Shown here: positions 36,610 through 50,483 of the stretch, one piece after another
Layout: each line of letters starts with the position of its first letter
How positions within the stretch are numbered: position 1 is the stretch's first letter
DNA from: Callipepla californica brunnescens
Lineage: Eukaryota > Chordata > Aves > Galliformes > Odontophoridae
Assembly (NCBI GenBank): GCA_023055505.1
Contig: JALIRH010000076.1
Location: forward strand, 1,562,001-1,626,000
Direction: 5' to 3'
Length of the DNA stretch: 64,000 nt
Notes under the pieces: generated by a model
The model's input: only the letters and a program-made list of their open reading frames with translations
Databases searched by the model: none
What the model was told of the DNA's origin: nothing
Program-made: the position numbers and the translations under genes

Positions 36610-38407
36610 AAACCCAATCCAAACCCCAAACCTACTCCTATTCCTAAACCTTATCTTAACCGTAAACCAAACCCAAACCCAAGGCCCTCCCCTTCTCTCA
36701 GCCTAACACTCAAACTAACCTAAACCCGAAACTAACCCTACATTTATCCTAATCTTATCCATATTCTAAGGCCTAACCCTACTCTGACCAGAAAGCTCAT
36801 GTTGTCTAAAATCTACCCCTTACCTAAAACCTAAATCGACAAAAAAACCTAACCCGAAACCTCAACCTAACTCTTCTCCTAACTAGAACACCAGCACTTC
36901 ACCTTACCCTAACTGGAAACCTAGGACTAAATCCTTACCTTGTCCAGAACCCTATTCCTAACCCAAACCAGAATTCTAACCTCTACCCTAACCAAAACCC
37001 TTCCCCTAAACCTAAACCTAATGCTACCCTCAACCAAACCCTAGCCCTAAATCCTACCCTAAAACCAACACCACGTTTAAGCTCAAACCTCAAGCCTCAA
37101 AGAAAGCATCAGATTACCGCAGATCTCACCTAACACTAACCCCAATCCAATCCCTACTACTAACCCCAAACCCAATCCAAACACCAAAACTATTCCTATT
37201 CCTAAACCTAACACTAAGCCAGAACCAAACCCAAGGCCTACCCCTTCTCTCAGCCTGACACTCAAACTAACCTAGACCTGAACGCAACGCTAAATCAAAT
37301 ACTAAAACTCACCCTTAGCCAAGGCCCTTTTAGGACCCTTCCCTGGTCCTAAAACTAAAGAGAACCCTACCCCTTCCACTAAACCTTCATCTACATCCCT
37401 AACCCTTACCCTAAACCTAAATCTACACCAAAACCTAACCCTAACCCTAACATGTCTTCTAACTGTAAAACTAACGCTTCACCTAACCCGAACTGAAACC
37501 CCAGGACTAAACCTTACCTAACACCTAGCTATATTCCTAACCCTATCCTGAAACCTAACGTTAACCCTAACCCTAAAAACAACTTGGAACCAAACCCTAA
37601 CCCTAACCTAACCCTTATCAGAACCCTAAATCTAATCCTAACCGTTACCTCAATTGAACTCCAATTCTTCCTGAAATCTAAATGGGACCTTAAAACCAAC
37701 CCCAGATTGAAGCCCAACCCTAAACCTAACACAAAGCATTAGATTACCACAGCCATCACCTAACTCTAACCCCAGCCTTAACGCTAATACTATCCCAAAC
37801 ACTATTCCAATTCCTAAACCCAACACAAACCCAAAAACACAAAGCCTACAATTCTCACAGCCTAACACTGAAAGGAAACCTAAATCTTACCCTAACTCTA
37901 AAACTAATCCAAAGCATGACCACAATTTAAACTCTAAATCTACCTTCAAACTAAAGCTGACCCTAACACCAACCTCAAGCCCAACCCTAAGCCTAACACA
38001 AAGCATTAGATTACCACAACGCTCACCTAACTTCTAACCCCCACCCTAACACTAATACTAAAGCAATCAGATTCCAAATACTAACCCAATTCCTATTCTG
38101 AAACCCAAAACTATTCCAAAAACAAACCCAAGGCCTAACCTTTCTCTCACCCTAACAATCAAAGAAAACCTATTCCTAAACCTAATCCTAAATCTAGTCC
38201 TAACCCTAACCCTCACCCTTAATCTAACCCCAACCCCCACCCAGAAGCTAACACTTAGAATTGTACAATACCTAAACGTACCCCTAATCCTTATCACTAA
38301 ACCTAAAAGGAACCTGAAACATAGTGCTAAATCCGAACCCTAACCCTGAAGACCAACGCTAACAATGAACCAATTCCTATACCTTTTCCTTCCTCCAAAT
38401 TGATTCC
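36610..38407 (-). repeat. Decayed CCCTAA arm spanning units 8-9
   Basis: 1798 bp, G at 36662. A private T-to-G change near 37656 ('caattgaact') opens a spurious extra minus-strand reading frame found in no other copy. Confidence 0.9.
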
Positions 38408-39306
38408 TAGCACTAACCCTAACCCTACATTAACCCTAACCCTAACCCTAACCCTAGCCCTAACCTAACTCTAACCCTAACCCTAACCCTAAACCTAATG
38501 CTAACCCTTACCCTACCCTAACCCTAACCCTACCATACCCTAACCCTAACCTACCCTAACACTAACCCTAACCCTAACCCTACCCTAACCCTAACCCTAA
38601 CCCTAACACTAACCCTAACCCTACCCTAACCCTAACCCTAACCCTACCCTAACCCTAACCCTAACCCTAACCCTAACCCTTACCCTAACCCTAGCCTAAC
38701 CCAAACCCTAACCCTAACCCTACCCTAACCCTAACCCTAACCCTAACCCTACCCCTAACCCTACTTTACCCTAACCCTAATCCTAACATTAACTCTAACT
38801 TTATTCCTTACCCTAACACTAATCCAATCCCGAACCCTAACCCTAATCCTAGCCCTAACTCTAACTTTATTAGTAACCCTACCCCTAATCCAAACAATAA
38901 CCCTTACCCTAATCAAACCCTATCCCTATTCCTAACCCTTACCCTAACCGTATCACAATCCCTATCCTAACTCTTACCATAACCCAAACCCTAACCTAAC
39001 CCTAACCCTAACCCTAACCCTATCCCTAACCCTTACCCTAACCCTAACCCTACCCTAACCTTAACTCTACCCTAACCGTATCCCTACCCTAACCCTAACC
39101 CTAATCCTAGCCCTTACTCTAACTTTATTCCTTACCCTACCCCTGATCCAAACACTAACCCTAACCTTAATGTAACCCTAACCCTATTCCTAACCCTTAC
39201 CCTAACTGTATCCCATTCCCTATCCTAACTCTTACCATAACCCTAACCCTGATGCTAATGCTAACCCTAACCCTGAATCTAACCCTTACCCTAACCCTAT
39301 CCCTTA
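38408..39306 (-). repeat. CCCTAA telomere-like array, unit 9 (899 bp)
   Basis: Distinct array type shared with unit 12: 'cctaacactaaccc' occurs twice (about 38558 and 38605), with 'ttattagtaac' near 38868 and 'tatccctaac' near 39020. Confidence 0.95.
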
Positions 39307-39564
39307 CCCAGAAGCTAACACTTAGCGTTGTACAATACCTAACCGTACCCTAACCCTATCCCTAAACCTAAAAGGAACCCAAACTCTAACCCTAAATCTG
39401 TCCCTGAGCCTAACCTTCAACCTTACCCTAACCTTAACCCTAACCCTGTTCCATTCTCTAAACATATCTGTAAGCATTACCTTCATCCTAACTCGAACTC
39501 TACCCTAACCCTATCCCTTTGACCCCAACACAAAACCCAGATTGAGCCTGACCCTAACCTAGGT

Positions 39565-41055
39565 AGCATAAAGTGTATGTAGGGTGAATTTGAGTTTTAG
39601 GGTCAAAGTTAAATTGTTAGTTTTAGGGTTAGGGTGAAGGATTGCTTTAGTTCTAGTATTAGGGTGTTTGGGGTTAGGGTTAGGGTAAGGATTTTGGAGT
39701 GGATTAGGTTTAGGGTCAGGTTTGGGGGAGTTTTGGGGTTAGGGTTAGATTTAGGATTAGGGTTAGCAAAAAAGGTGTTTTAGTTTTAGTTTAGGTTAGT
39801 GCTAGGATTAGGTTGAGTGTTCTTGTGAAGTTTAGGTTTAGGGTTAGGTTTAGGTTTAGATTGAGGTTTAGGGTAAGGAGTAGGGTTAATTTGACTTTTA
39901 GGGTCAGAGTAGAGTTAAGTCATGTTAGGGTTAAGGTTAAGAACAGGATTCAGATTCCAATTAGGTTTTGGGTTCCTACTAGGGATAGGCCTCAAATTAG
40001 TGTTAAGGTTAGGGTTAGGGTTAGGTATAGGGAAAGGGTTAGTGTTAAGGCCAGGGCAAGTGTATGGTTTAGGGTAAAGATTGGATTTAGGGTTAGGTTT
40101 AGATGTAGGTTTGGTTTGATCGTTAGGGTGTGAGAAGGCACCGGCCTTGGATTTCATTTGGAGATTGGGTAAGGTTTAGGAATAGGAATAACATTGGTGT
40201 TTAAAAGATGATTAGTGTTAGTATTAGGGATAGGGTTACGGTTAGAGTTTAGTTAGGGTTGTTAGTTTTAGAGTGAGGGATAGGGGTATGGTTTGGTCTA
40301 GTACTTGGGTTAGGGTTTGGGATAGTCCTAGCATTAGTGTTAGGGTTAGGGTTCCGTTAGGGTTGTGGTAATCTGATGCTAGGTGTCGGGATTAGGGTTG
40401 TGCTTAAATGTGGGTTTGGTTTGAGGGTCAGAGTTAGGGTTAGGGTAGAGTTAGAATTAGGGTAAGAGTTAGGATTAGGTTTAGGATTAGGATAAAGATT
40501 AGGTTAGGATTAGTGTTGGCTTTAGGGTTGTGTCTGGGAGAAGGGTTAGTGTTAGGGATAGACTTAGGGTAAGAGTAAGTGTTAGGAATAGGCATAGGTT
40601 TTGGGAAAGTTTCAGAGTTTGGACTGGATTTATGATTAGGGTTAGGGACAAAGATTTTTTGAGATTTATGATTAGATTTAGGGAGAAAAGTAGGCTGACT
40701 TGTGGTGTTAGCAGTAGGTTTAGGTTTAGGTTTAGGTTTAGGATTCCATTTGTATTTATTGATCGAGGTTGGGTTAGTTGGAGTGTAAAGGTCAGAGTAG
40801 GGTTAGGCCTTGGGATAGGGTTAAGGTTTGGAATAGGATTAGGATTCAAATGATGTTACGGGTTGGTGTTAGGGTTAGGGAAAGGTTAGGATCAGGGTTG
40901 AGGTCAGGGTTAGGTATAGGAAAAGGGTTAGTGTTAGGGCTAGGGCAATTGGAAGGGTTAGGCTTAGGCTTAGATATTAGGGTTAGGTTTAGGCGGAGGT
41001 TTGGTTGGAGTGTCAGGGTGAGAGAAGGGGTAGGCCTGGGGTTTGGTTTTGGGTT
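39565..41055 (+). repeat. Decayed TTAGGG arm, unit 9
   Basis: Alleles are A 39922, C 40328, T 40642, C 40809, G 41007. 'aaaaaaggtg' near 39772 is shared only with unit 12. Confidence 0.92.
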
Positions 41056-41245
41056 ACATCATACAAATCATCCCATACATTAGCTGGGGTGGGAGGTGCA
41101 AGGAACAGCCAGCAAAGTGCTGAGTTCATTCAAATCAGAGGACCTGAAGATCGGGTAGCTACTATCAAACCGTTTGTGTTGCCAATTCCGATGATATTTA
41201 TGGGGCCCTGATGTTATGGTTCAGTGGGGAGTCACTATCAAGTCC
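41056..41245. other. Non-telomeric core, unit 9
   Basis: Third core haplotype, A at 41132 ('cattcaaatc'), shared with units 10 and 12. Confidence 0.85.
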
Positions 41246-43043
41246 AAACCCAATCCAAACCCCAAACCTACTCCTATTCCTAAACCTTATCTTAACCCTA
41301 AACCAAACCCAAACCCAAGGCCCTCCCCTTCTCTCAGCCTAACACTCAAACTAACCTAAACCCGAAACTAACCCTACATTTATCCTAATCTTATCCATAT
41401 TCTAAGGCCTAACCCTACTCTGACCAGAAAGCTCATGTTGTCTAAAATCTACCCCTTACCTAAAACCTAAATCGACAAAAAAACCTAACCCGAAACCTCA
41501 ACCTAACTCTTCTCCTAACTAGAACACCAGCACTTCACCTTACCCTAACTGGAAACCTAGGACTAAATCCTTACCTTGTCCAGAACCCTATTCCTAACCC
41601 AAACCAGAATTCTAACCTCTACCCTAACCAAAACCCTTCCCCTAAACCTAAACCTAATGCTACCCTCAACCAAACCCTAGCCCTAAATCCTACCCTAAAA
41701 CCAACACCACGTTTAAGCTCAAACCTCAAGCCTCAAAGAAAGCATCAGATTACCGCAGATCTCACCTAACACTAACCCCAATCCAATCCCTACTACTAAC
41801 CCCAAACCCAATCCAAACACCAAAACTATTCCTATTCCTAAACCTAACACTAAGCCAGAACCAAACCCAAGGCCTACCCCTTCTCTCAGCCTGACACTCA
41901 AACTAACCTAGACCTGAACGCAACGCTAAATCAAATACTAAAACTCACCCTTAGCCAAGGCCCTTTTAGGACCCTTCCCTGGTCCTAAAACTAAAGAGAA
42001 CCCTACCCCTTCCACTAAACCTTCATCTACATCCCTAACCCTTACCCTAAACCTAAATCTACACCAAAACCTAACCCTAACCCTAACATGTCTTCTAACT
42101 GTAAAACTAACGCTTCACCTAACCCGAACTGAAACCCCAGGACTAAACCTTACCTAACACCTAGCTATATTCCTAACCCTATCCTGAAACCTAACGTTAA
42201 CCCTAACCCTAAAAACAACTTGGAACCAAACCCTAACCCTAACCTAACCCTTATCAGAACCCTAAATCTAATCCTAACCGTTACCTCAATTTAACTCCAA
42301 TTCTTCCTGAAATCTAAATGGGACCTTAAAACCAACCCCAGATTGAAGCCCAACCCTAAACCTAACACAAAGCATTAGATTACCACAGCCATCACCTAAC
42401 TCTAACCCCAGCCTTAACGCTAATACTATCCCAAACACTATTCCAATTCCTAAACCCAACACAAACCCAAAAACACAAAGCCTACAATTCTCACAGCCTA
42501 ACACTGAAAGGAAACCTAAATCTTACCCTAACTCTAAAACTAATCCAAAGCATGACCACAATTTAAACTCTAAATCTACCTTCAAACTAAAGCTGACCCT
42601 AACACCAACCTCAAGCCCAACCCTAAGCCTAACACAAAGCATTAGATTACCACAACGCTCACCTAACTTCTAACCCCCACCCTAACACTAATACTAAAGC
42701 AATCAGATTCCAAATACTAACCCAATTCCTATTCTGAAACCCAAAACTATTCCAAAAACAAACCCAAGGCCTAACCTTTCTCTCACCCTAACAATCAAAG
42801 AAAACCTATTCCTAAACCTAATCCTAAATCTAGTCCTAACCCTAACCCTCACCCTTAATCTAACCCCAACCCCCACCCAGAAGCTAACACTTAGAATTGT
42901 ACAATACCTAAACGTACCCCTAATCCTTATCACTAAACCTAAAAGGAACCTGAAACATAGTGCTAAATCCGAACCCTAACCCTGAAGACCAACGCTAACA
43001 ATGAACCAATTCCTATACCTTTTCCTTCCTCCAAATTGATTCC
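41246..43043 (-). repeat. Decayed CCCTAA arm spanning units 9-10
   Basis: 1798 bp; C at 41298, as in units 1, 2, 10 and 12. Confidence 0.9.
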
Positions 43044-43925
43044 TAGCACTAACCCTAACCCTACATTAACCCTAACCCTAACCCTAACCCTAGCCCTAAC
43101 CTAACTCTAACCCTAACCCTAACCCTAAACCTAATGCTAACCCTTACCCTACCCTAACCCTAACCCTACCATACCCTAACCCTAACCTACCCTAACCCTA
43201 ACCCTAACCCTAACCCTACCCTAACCCTAACCCTAACCCTAACCCTAACCCTAACCCTAACCCTAACCCTACCCTAACCCTAACCCTAACCCTAACCCTA
43301 ACCCTAACCCTTACCCTAACCCTAGCCTAACCCAAACCCTAACCCTAACCCTACCCTAACCCTAACCCTAACCCTAACCCTACCCCTAACCCTACTTTAC
43401 CCTAACCCTAATCCTAACACTAACTCTAACTTTACTCCTTACCCTAACACTAATCCAATCCCGAACCCTAACCCTAATCCTAGCCCTAACTCTAACTTTA
43501 TTCGTAACCCTACCCCTAATCCAAACAATAACCCTTACCCTAATCAAACCCTATCCCTATTCCTAACCCTTACCCTAACCGTATCACAATCCCTATCCTA
43601 ACTCTTACCATAACCCAAACCCTAACCTAACCCTAACCCTAACCCTAACCCTAACCCTTACCCTGACCCTACCCTAACCTTAACTCTACCCTAACCGTAT
43701 CCCTACCCTAACCCTAACCCTAATCCTAGCCCTTTCTCTAACTTTATTCCTAACCCTACCCCTGATCCAAACACTAACCCTAACCTTAATGTAACCCTAA
43801 CCCTATTCCTAACCCTTACCCTAACTGTATCCCATTCCCTATCCTAACTCTTACCATAACCCTAACCCTGATGCTAATGCTAACCCTAACCCTGAATCTA
43901 ACCCTTACCCTAACCCTATCCCTTA
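43044..43925 (-). repeat. CCCTAA telomere-like array, unit 10 (882 bp)
   Basis: Common 882-bp type, matching units 11 and 13 in arrangement. Confidence 0.95.
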
Positions 43926-44183
43926 CCCAGAAGCTAACACTTAGCGTTGTACAATACCTAACCGTACCCTAACCCTATCCCTAAACCTAAAAGGAACCCA
44001 AACTCTAACCCTAAATCTGTCCCTGAGCCTAACCTTCAACCTTACCCTAACCTTAACCCTAACCCTGTTCCATTCTCTAAACATATCTGTAAGCATTACC
44101 TTCATCCTAACTCGAACTCTACCCTAACCCTATCCCTTTGACCCCAACACAAAACCCAGATTGAGCCTGACCCTAACCTAGGT

Positions 44184-45674
44184 AGCATAAAGTGTATGTA
44201 GGGTGAATTTGAGTTTTAGGGTCAAAGTTAAATTGTTAGTTTTAGGGTTAGGGTGAAGGATTGCTTTAGTTCTAGTATTAGGGTGTTTGGGGTTAGGGTT
44301 AGGGTAAGGATTTTGGAGTGGATTAGGTTTAGGGTCAGGTTTGGGGGAGTTTTGGGGTTAGGGTTAGATTTAGGATTAGGGTTAGCAAAAAAGTTGTTTT
44401 AGTTTTAGTTTAGGTTAGTGCTAGGATTAGGTTGAGTGTTCTTGTGAAGTTTAGGTTTAGGGTTAGGTTTAGGTTTAGATTGAGGTTTAGGGTAAGGAGT
44501 AGGGTTAATTTGACTTTTAGGGTCAGAGTAGAGTTAAGTCATGTTAGGGTTAAGGTTAAGAACAGGATTCAGATTCCAATTAGGTTTTGGGTTCCTACTA
44601 GGGATAGGCCTCAAATTAGTGTTAAGGTTAGGGTTAGGGTTAGGTATAGGGAAAGGGTTAGTGTTAAGGCCAGGGCAAGTGTATGGTTTAGGGTAAAGAT
44701 TGGATTTAGGGTTAGGTTTAGATGTAGGTTTGGTTTGATCGTTAGGGTGTGAGAAGGCACCGGCCTTGGATTTCATTTGGAGATTGGGTAAGGTTTAGGA
44801 ATAGGAATAACATTGGTGTTTAAAAGATGATTAGTGTTAGTATTAGGGATAGGGTTACGGTTAGAGTTTAGTTAGGGTTGTTAGTTTTAGAGTGAGGGAT
44901 AGGGGTATGGTTTGGTCTAGTACTTGGGTTAGGGTTTGGGATAGTCCTAGCATTAGTGTTAGGGTTAGGGTTCCGTTAGGGTTGTGGTAATCTGATGCTA
45001 GGTGTCGGGATTAGGGTTGTGCTTAAATGTGGGTTTGGTTTGAGGGTCAGAGTTAGGGTTAGGGTAGAGTTAGAATTAGGGTAAGAGTTAGGATTAGGTT
45101 TAGGATTAGGATAAAGATTAGGTTAGGATTAGTGTTGGCTTTAGGGTTGTGTCTGGGAGAAGGGTTAGTGTTAGGGATAGACTTAGGGTAAGAGTAAGTG
45201 TTAGGAATAGGCATAGGTTTTGGGAAAGTTTCAGAGTTTGGACTGGATTTATGATTAGGGTTAGGGACAAAGATTTTTTGAGATTTATGATTAGATTTAG
45301 GGAGAAAAGTAGGCTGACTTGTGGTGTTAGCAGTAGGTTTAGGTTTAGGTTTAGGTTTAGGATTCCATTTGTATTTATTGATCGAGGTTGGGTTAGTTGG
45401 AGTGTAAAGGTCAGAGTAGGGTTAGGCCTTGGGATAGGGTTAAGGTTTGGAATAGGATTAGGATTCAAATGATGTTACGGGTTGGTGTTAGGGTTAGGGA
45501 AAGGTTAGGATCAGGGTTGAGGTCAGGGTTAGGTATAGGAAAAGGGTTAGTGTTAGGGCTAGGGCAATTGGAAGGGTTAGGCTTAGGCTTAGATATTAGG
45601 GTTAGGTTTAGGCGGAGGTTTGGTTGGAGTGTCAGGGTGAGAGAAGGGGTAGGCCTGGGGTTTGGTTTTGGGTT
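44184..45674 (+). repeat. Decayed TTAGGG arm, unit 10
   Basis: Alleles are A 44541, C 44947, T 45261, C 45428, G 45626, as in unit 9. It keeps 'aaaaaagttg', unlike unit 9. Confidence 0.92.
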
Positions 45675-45864
45675 ACATCATACAAATCATCCCATACATT
45701 AGCTGGGGTGGGAGGTGCAAGGAACAGCCAGCAAAGTGCTGAGTTCATTCAAATCAGAGGACCTGAAGATCGGGTAGCTACTATCAAACCGTTTGTGTTG
45801 CCAATTCCGATGATATTTATGGGGCCCTGATGTTATGGTTCAGTGGGGAGTCACTATCAAGTCC
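45675..45864. other. Non-telomeric core, unit 10
   Basis: Third core haplotype, A at 45751. Confidence 0.85.
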
Positions 45865-47662
45865 AAACCCAATCCAAACCCCAAACCTACTCCTATTCCT
45901 AAACCTTATCTTAACCCTAAACCAAACCCAAACCCAAGGCCCTCCCCTTCTCTCAGCCTAACACTCAAACTAACCTAAACCCGAAACTAACCCTACATTT
46001 ATCCTAATCTTATCCATATTCTAAGGCCTAACCCTACTCTGACCAGAAAGCTCATGTTGTCTAAAATCTACCCCTTACCTAAAACCTAAATCGACAAAAA
46101 AACCTAACCCGAAACCTCAACCTAACTCTTCTCCTAACTAGAACACCAGCACTTCACCTTACCCTAACTGGAAACCTAGGACTAAATCCTTACCTTGTCC
46201 AGAACCCTATTCCTAACCCAAACCAGAATTCTAACCTCTACCCTAACCAAAACCCTTCCCCTAAACCTAAACCTAATGCTACCCTCAACCAAACCCTAGC
46301 CCTAAATCCTACCCTAAAACCAACACCACGTTTAAGCTCAAACCTCAAGCCTCAAAGAAAGCATCAGATTACCGCAGATCTCACCTAACACTAACCCCAA
46401 TCCAATCCCTACTACTAACCCCAAACCCAATCCAAACACCAAAACTATTCCTATTCCTAAACCTAACACTAAGCCAGAACCAAACCCAAGGCCTACCCCT
46501 TCTCTCAGCCTGACACTCAAACTAACCTAGACCTGAACGCAACGCTAAATCAAATACTAAAACTCACCCTTAGCCAAGGCCCTTTTAGGACCCTTCCCTG
46601 GTCCTAAAACTAAAGAGAACCCTACCCCTTCCACTAAACCTTCATCTACATCCCTAACCCTTACCCTAAACCTAAATCTACACCAAAACCTAACCCTAAC
46701 CCTAACATGTCTTCTAACTGTAAAACTAACGCTTCACCTAACCCGAACTGAAACCCCAGGACTAAACCTTACCTAACACCTAGCTATATTCCTAACCCTA
46801 TCCTGAAACCTAACGTTAACCCTAACCCTAAAAACAACTTGGAACCAAACCCTAACCCTAACCTAACCCTTATCAGAACCCTAAATCTAATCCTAACCGT
46901 TACCTCAATTTAACTCCAATTCTTCCTGAAATCTAAATGGGACCTTAAAACCAACCCCAGATTGAAGCCCAACCCTAAACCTAACACAAAGCATTAGATT
47001 ACCACAGCCATCACCTAACTCTAACCCCAGCCTTAACGCTAATACTATCCCAAACACTATTCCAATTCCTAAACCCAACACAAACCCAAAAACACAAAGC
47101 CTACAATTCTCACAGCCTAACACTGAAAGGAAACCTAAATCTTACCCTAACTCTAAAACTAATCCAAAGCATGACCACAATTTAAACTCTAAATCTACCT
47201 TCAAACTAAAGCTGACCCTAACACCAACCTCAAGCCCAACCCTAAGCCTAACACAAAGCATTAGATTACCACAACGCTCACCTAACTTCTAACCCCCACC
47301 CTAACACTAATACTAAAGCAATCAGATTCCAAATACTAACCCAATTCCTATTCTGAAACCCAAAACTATTCCAAAAACAAACCCAAGGCCTAACCTTTCT
47401 CTCACCCTAACAATCAAAGAAAACCTATTCCTAAACCTAATCCTAAATCTAGTCCTAACCCTAACCCTCACCCTTAATCTAACCCCAACCCCCACCCAGA
47501 AGCTAACACTTAGAATTGTACAATACCTAAACGTACCCCTAATCCTTATCACTAAACCTAAAAGGAACCTGAAACATAGTGCTAAATCCGAACCCTAACC
47601 CTGAAGACCAACGCTAACAATGAACCAATTCCTATACCTTTTCCTTCCTCCAAATTGATTCC
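45865..47662 (-). repeat. Decayed CCCTAA arm spanning units 10-11
   Basis: 1798 bp, C at 45917. Confidence 0.9.
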
Positions 47663-48544
47663 TAGCACTAACCCTAACCCTACATTAACCCTAACCCTAA
47701 CCCTAACCCTAGCCCTAACCTAACTCTAACCCTAACCCTAACCCTAAACCTAATGCTAACCCTTACCCTACCCTAACCCTAACCCTACCATACCCTAACC
47801 CTAACCTACCCTAACCCTAACCCTAACCCTAACCCTACCCTAACCCTAACCCTAACCCTAACCCTAACCCTAACCCTAACCCTAACCCTACCCTAACCCT
47901 AACCCTAACCCTAACCCTAACCCTAACCCTTACCCTAACCCTAGCCTAACCCAAACCCTAACCCTAACCCTACCCTAACCCTAACCCTAACCCTAACCCT
48001 ACCCCTAACCCTACTTTACCCTAACCCTAATCCTAACACTAACTCTAACTTTACTCCTTACCCTAACACTAATCCAATCCCGAACCCTAACCCTAATCCT
48101 AGCCCTAACTCTAACTTTATTCGTAACCCTACCCCTAATCCAAACAATAACCCTTACCCTAATCAAACCCTATCCCTATTCCTAACCCTTACCCTAACCG
48201 TATCACAATCCCTATCCTAACTCTTACCATAACCCAAACCCTAACCTAACCCTAACCCTAACCCTAACCCTAACCCTTACCCTGACCCTACCCTAACCTT
48301 AACTCTACCCTAACCGTATCCCTACCCTAACCCTAACCCTAATCCTAGCCCTTTCTCTAACTTTATTCCTAACCCTACCCCTGATCCAAACACTAACCCT
48401 AACCTTAATGTAACCCTAACCCTATTCCTAACCCTTACCCTAACTGTATCCCATTCCCTATCCTAACTCTTACCATAACCCTAACCCTGATGCTAATGCT
48501 AACCCTAACCCTGAATCTAACCCTTACCCTAACCCTATCCCTTA
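47663..48544 (-). repeat. CCCTAA telomere-like array, unit 11 (882 bp)
   Basis: Common 882-bp type, same arrangement as unit 10. Confidence 0.95.
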
Positions 48545-48802
48545 CCCAGAAGCTAACACTTAGCGTTGTACAATACCTAACCGTACCCTAACCCTATCCC
48601 TAAACCTAAAAGGAACCCAAACTCTAACCCTAAATCTGTCCCTGAGCCTAACCTTCAACCTTACCCTAACCTTAACCCTAACCCTGTTCCATTCTCTAAA
48701 CATATCTGTAAGCATTACCTTCATCCTAACTCGAACTCTACCCTAACCCTATCCCTTTGACCCCAACACAAAACCCAGATTGAGCCTGACCCTAACCTAG
48801 GT

Positions 48803-50293
48803 AGCATAAAGTGTATGTAGGGTGAATTTGAGTTTTAGGGTCAAAGTTAAATTGTTAGTTTTAGGGTTAGGGTGAAGGATTGCTTTAGTTCTAGTATTAG
48901 GGTGTTTGGGGTTAGGGTTAGGGTAAGGATTTTGGAGTGGATTAGGTTTAGGGTCAGGTTTGGGGGAGTTTTGGGGTTAGGGTTAGATTTAGGATTAGGG
49001 TTAGCAAAAAAGTTGTTTTAGTTTTAGTTTAGGTTAGTGCTAGGATTAGGTTGAGTGTTCTTGTGAAGTTTAGGTTTAGGGTTAGGTTTAGGTTTAGATT
49101 GAGGTTTAGGGTAAGGAGTAGGGTTAATTTGACTTTTAGGGTCAGAGTAGAGTTAAGTCGTGTTAGGGTTAAGGTTAAGAACAGGATTCAGATTCCAATT
49201 AGGTTTTGGGTTCCTACTAGGGATAGGCCTCAAATTAGTGTTAAGGTTAGGGTTAGGGTTAGGTATAGGGAAAGGGTTAGTGTTAAGGCCAGGGCAAGTG
49301 TATGGTTTAGGGTAAAGATTGGATTTAGGGTTAGGTTTAGATGTAGGTTTGGTTTGATCGTTAGGGTGTGAGAAGGCACCGGCCTTGGATTTCATTTGGA
49401 GATTGGGTAAGGTTTAGGAATAGGAATAACATTGGTGTTTAAAAGATGATTAGTGTTAGTATTAGGGATAGGGTTACGGTTAGAGTTTAGTTAGGGTTGT
49501 TAGTTTTAGAGTGAGGGATAGGGGTATGGTTTGGTCTAGTACTTGGGTTAGGGTTTGGGATAGTCATAGCATTAGTGTTAGGGTTAGGGTTCCGTTAGGG
49601 TTGTGGTAATCTGATGCTAGGTGTCGGGATTAGGGTTGTGCTTAAATGTGGGTTTGGTTTGAGGGTCAGAGTTAGGGTTAGGGTAGAGTTAGAATTAGGG
49701 TAAGAGTTAGGATTAGGTTTAGGATTAGGATAAAGATTAGGTTAGGATTAGTGTTGGCTTTAGGGTTGTGTCTGGGAGAAGGGTTAGTGTTAGGGATAGA
49801 CTTAGGGTAAGAGTAAGTGTTAGGAATAGGCATAGGTTTTGGGAAAGTTTCAGAGTTTGGACTGGATTTATGATTAGGGATAGGGACAAAGATTTTTTGA
49901 GATTTATGATTAGATTTAGGGAGAAAAGTAGGCTGACTTGTGGTGTTAGCAGTAGGTTTAGGTTTAGGTTTAGGTTTAGGATTCCATTTGTATTTATTGA
50001 TCGAGGTTGGGTTAGTTGGAGTGTAAAGGTCAGAGTAGGGTTAGGCTTTGGGATAGGGTTAAGGTTTGGAATAGGATTAGGATTCAAATGATGTTACGGG
50101 TTGGTGTTAGGGTTAGGGAAAGGTTAGGATCAGGGTTGAGGTCAGGGTTAGGTATAGGAAAAGGGTTAGTGTTAGGGCTAGGGCAATTGGAAGGGTTAGG
50201 CTTAGGCTTAGATATTAGGGTTAGGTTTAGGCGGAGGTTTGGTTCGAGTGTCAGGGTGAGAGAAGGGGTAGGCCTGGGGTTTGGTTTTGGGTT
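48803..50293 (+). repeat. Decayed TTAGGG arm, unit 11
   Basis: Alleles are G 49160, A 49566, A 49880, T 50047, C 50245. Confidence 0.92.
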
Positions 50294-50483
50294 ACATCAT
50301 ACAAATCATCACATACATTAGCTGGGGTGGGAGGTGCAAGGAACAGCCAGCAAAGTGCTGAGTTCATTCCAATCAGAGGACCTGAAGATCGGGTAGCTAC
50401 TATCAAACCGTTTGTGTTGCCAATTCCGATGATATTTATGGGGCCCTGATGTTATGGTTCAGTGGGGAGTCACTATCAAGTCC
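50294..50483. other. Non-telomeric core, unit 11
   Basis: Second core haplotype, A at 50311. Confidence 0.85.

Larger units (their letters stand above)
33255..37873. repeat. Macrosatellite unit 8 (mosaic copy, 4619 bp)
   Basis: The left part of its G-strand arm has the alleles of units 9, 10 and 12 (A at 35286, C at 35692). From 36006 onward it has those of units 3, 11 and 13 (A at 36006, T at 36173, C at 36371, A at 36437). This is the pattern expected from a crossover or conversion tract ending between 35692 and 36006. A private T-to-G change at about 37656 is absent from all other copies. Confidence 0.95.
37874..42509. repeat. Macrosatellite unit 9 (near twin of unit 12, 4636 bp)
   Basis: This unit has a distinctive array (899 bp) with 'cctaacatt', 'ttattagtaac', 'ttattccttacc' and an extra 'tatccctaac' step near 39020, all repeated in unit 12 and nowhere else here. 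It also has 'aaaaaaggtg' near 39772 (others 'aaaaaagttg'). Its right half has T at 40642, A at 41132 and C at 41298, as in units 10 and 12. Confidence 0.96.
42510..47128. repeat. Macrosatellite unit 10 (4619 bp)
   Basis: The telomere array matches the common 882-bp type of units 11 and 13. From 44541 (A) rightward, however, the alleles are those of units 9 and 12: C at 44947, T at 45261, G at 45626, A at 45751, C at 45917. The copy is thus split between a left half like unit 13 and a right half like unit 9. Confidence 0.95.

Noticed and set aside
37529..37732. Extra 67-codon minus-strand frame unique to unit 8
   Set aside because: It arises solely from the single T-to-G change near 37656 that removes a stop codon; the start is GTG and the sequence is hexamer-derived.
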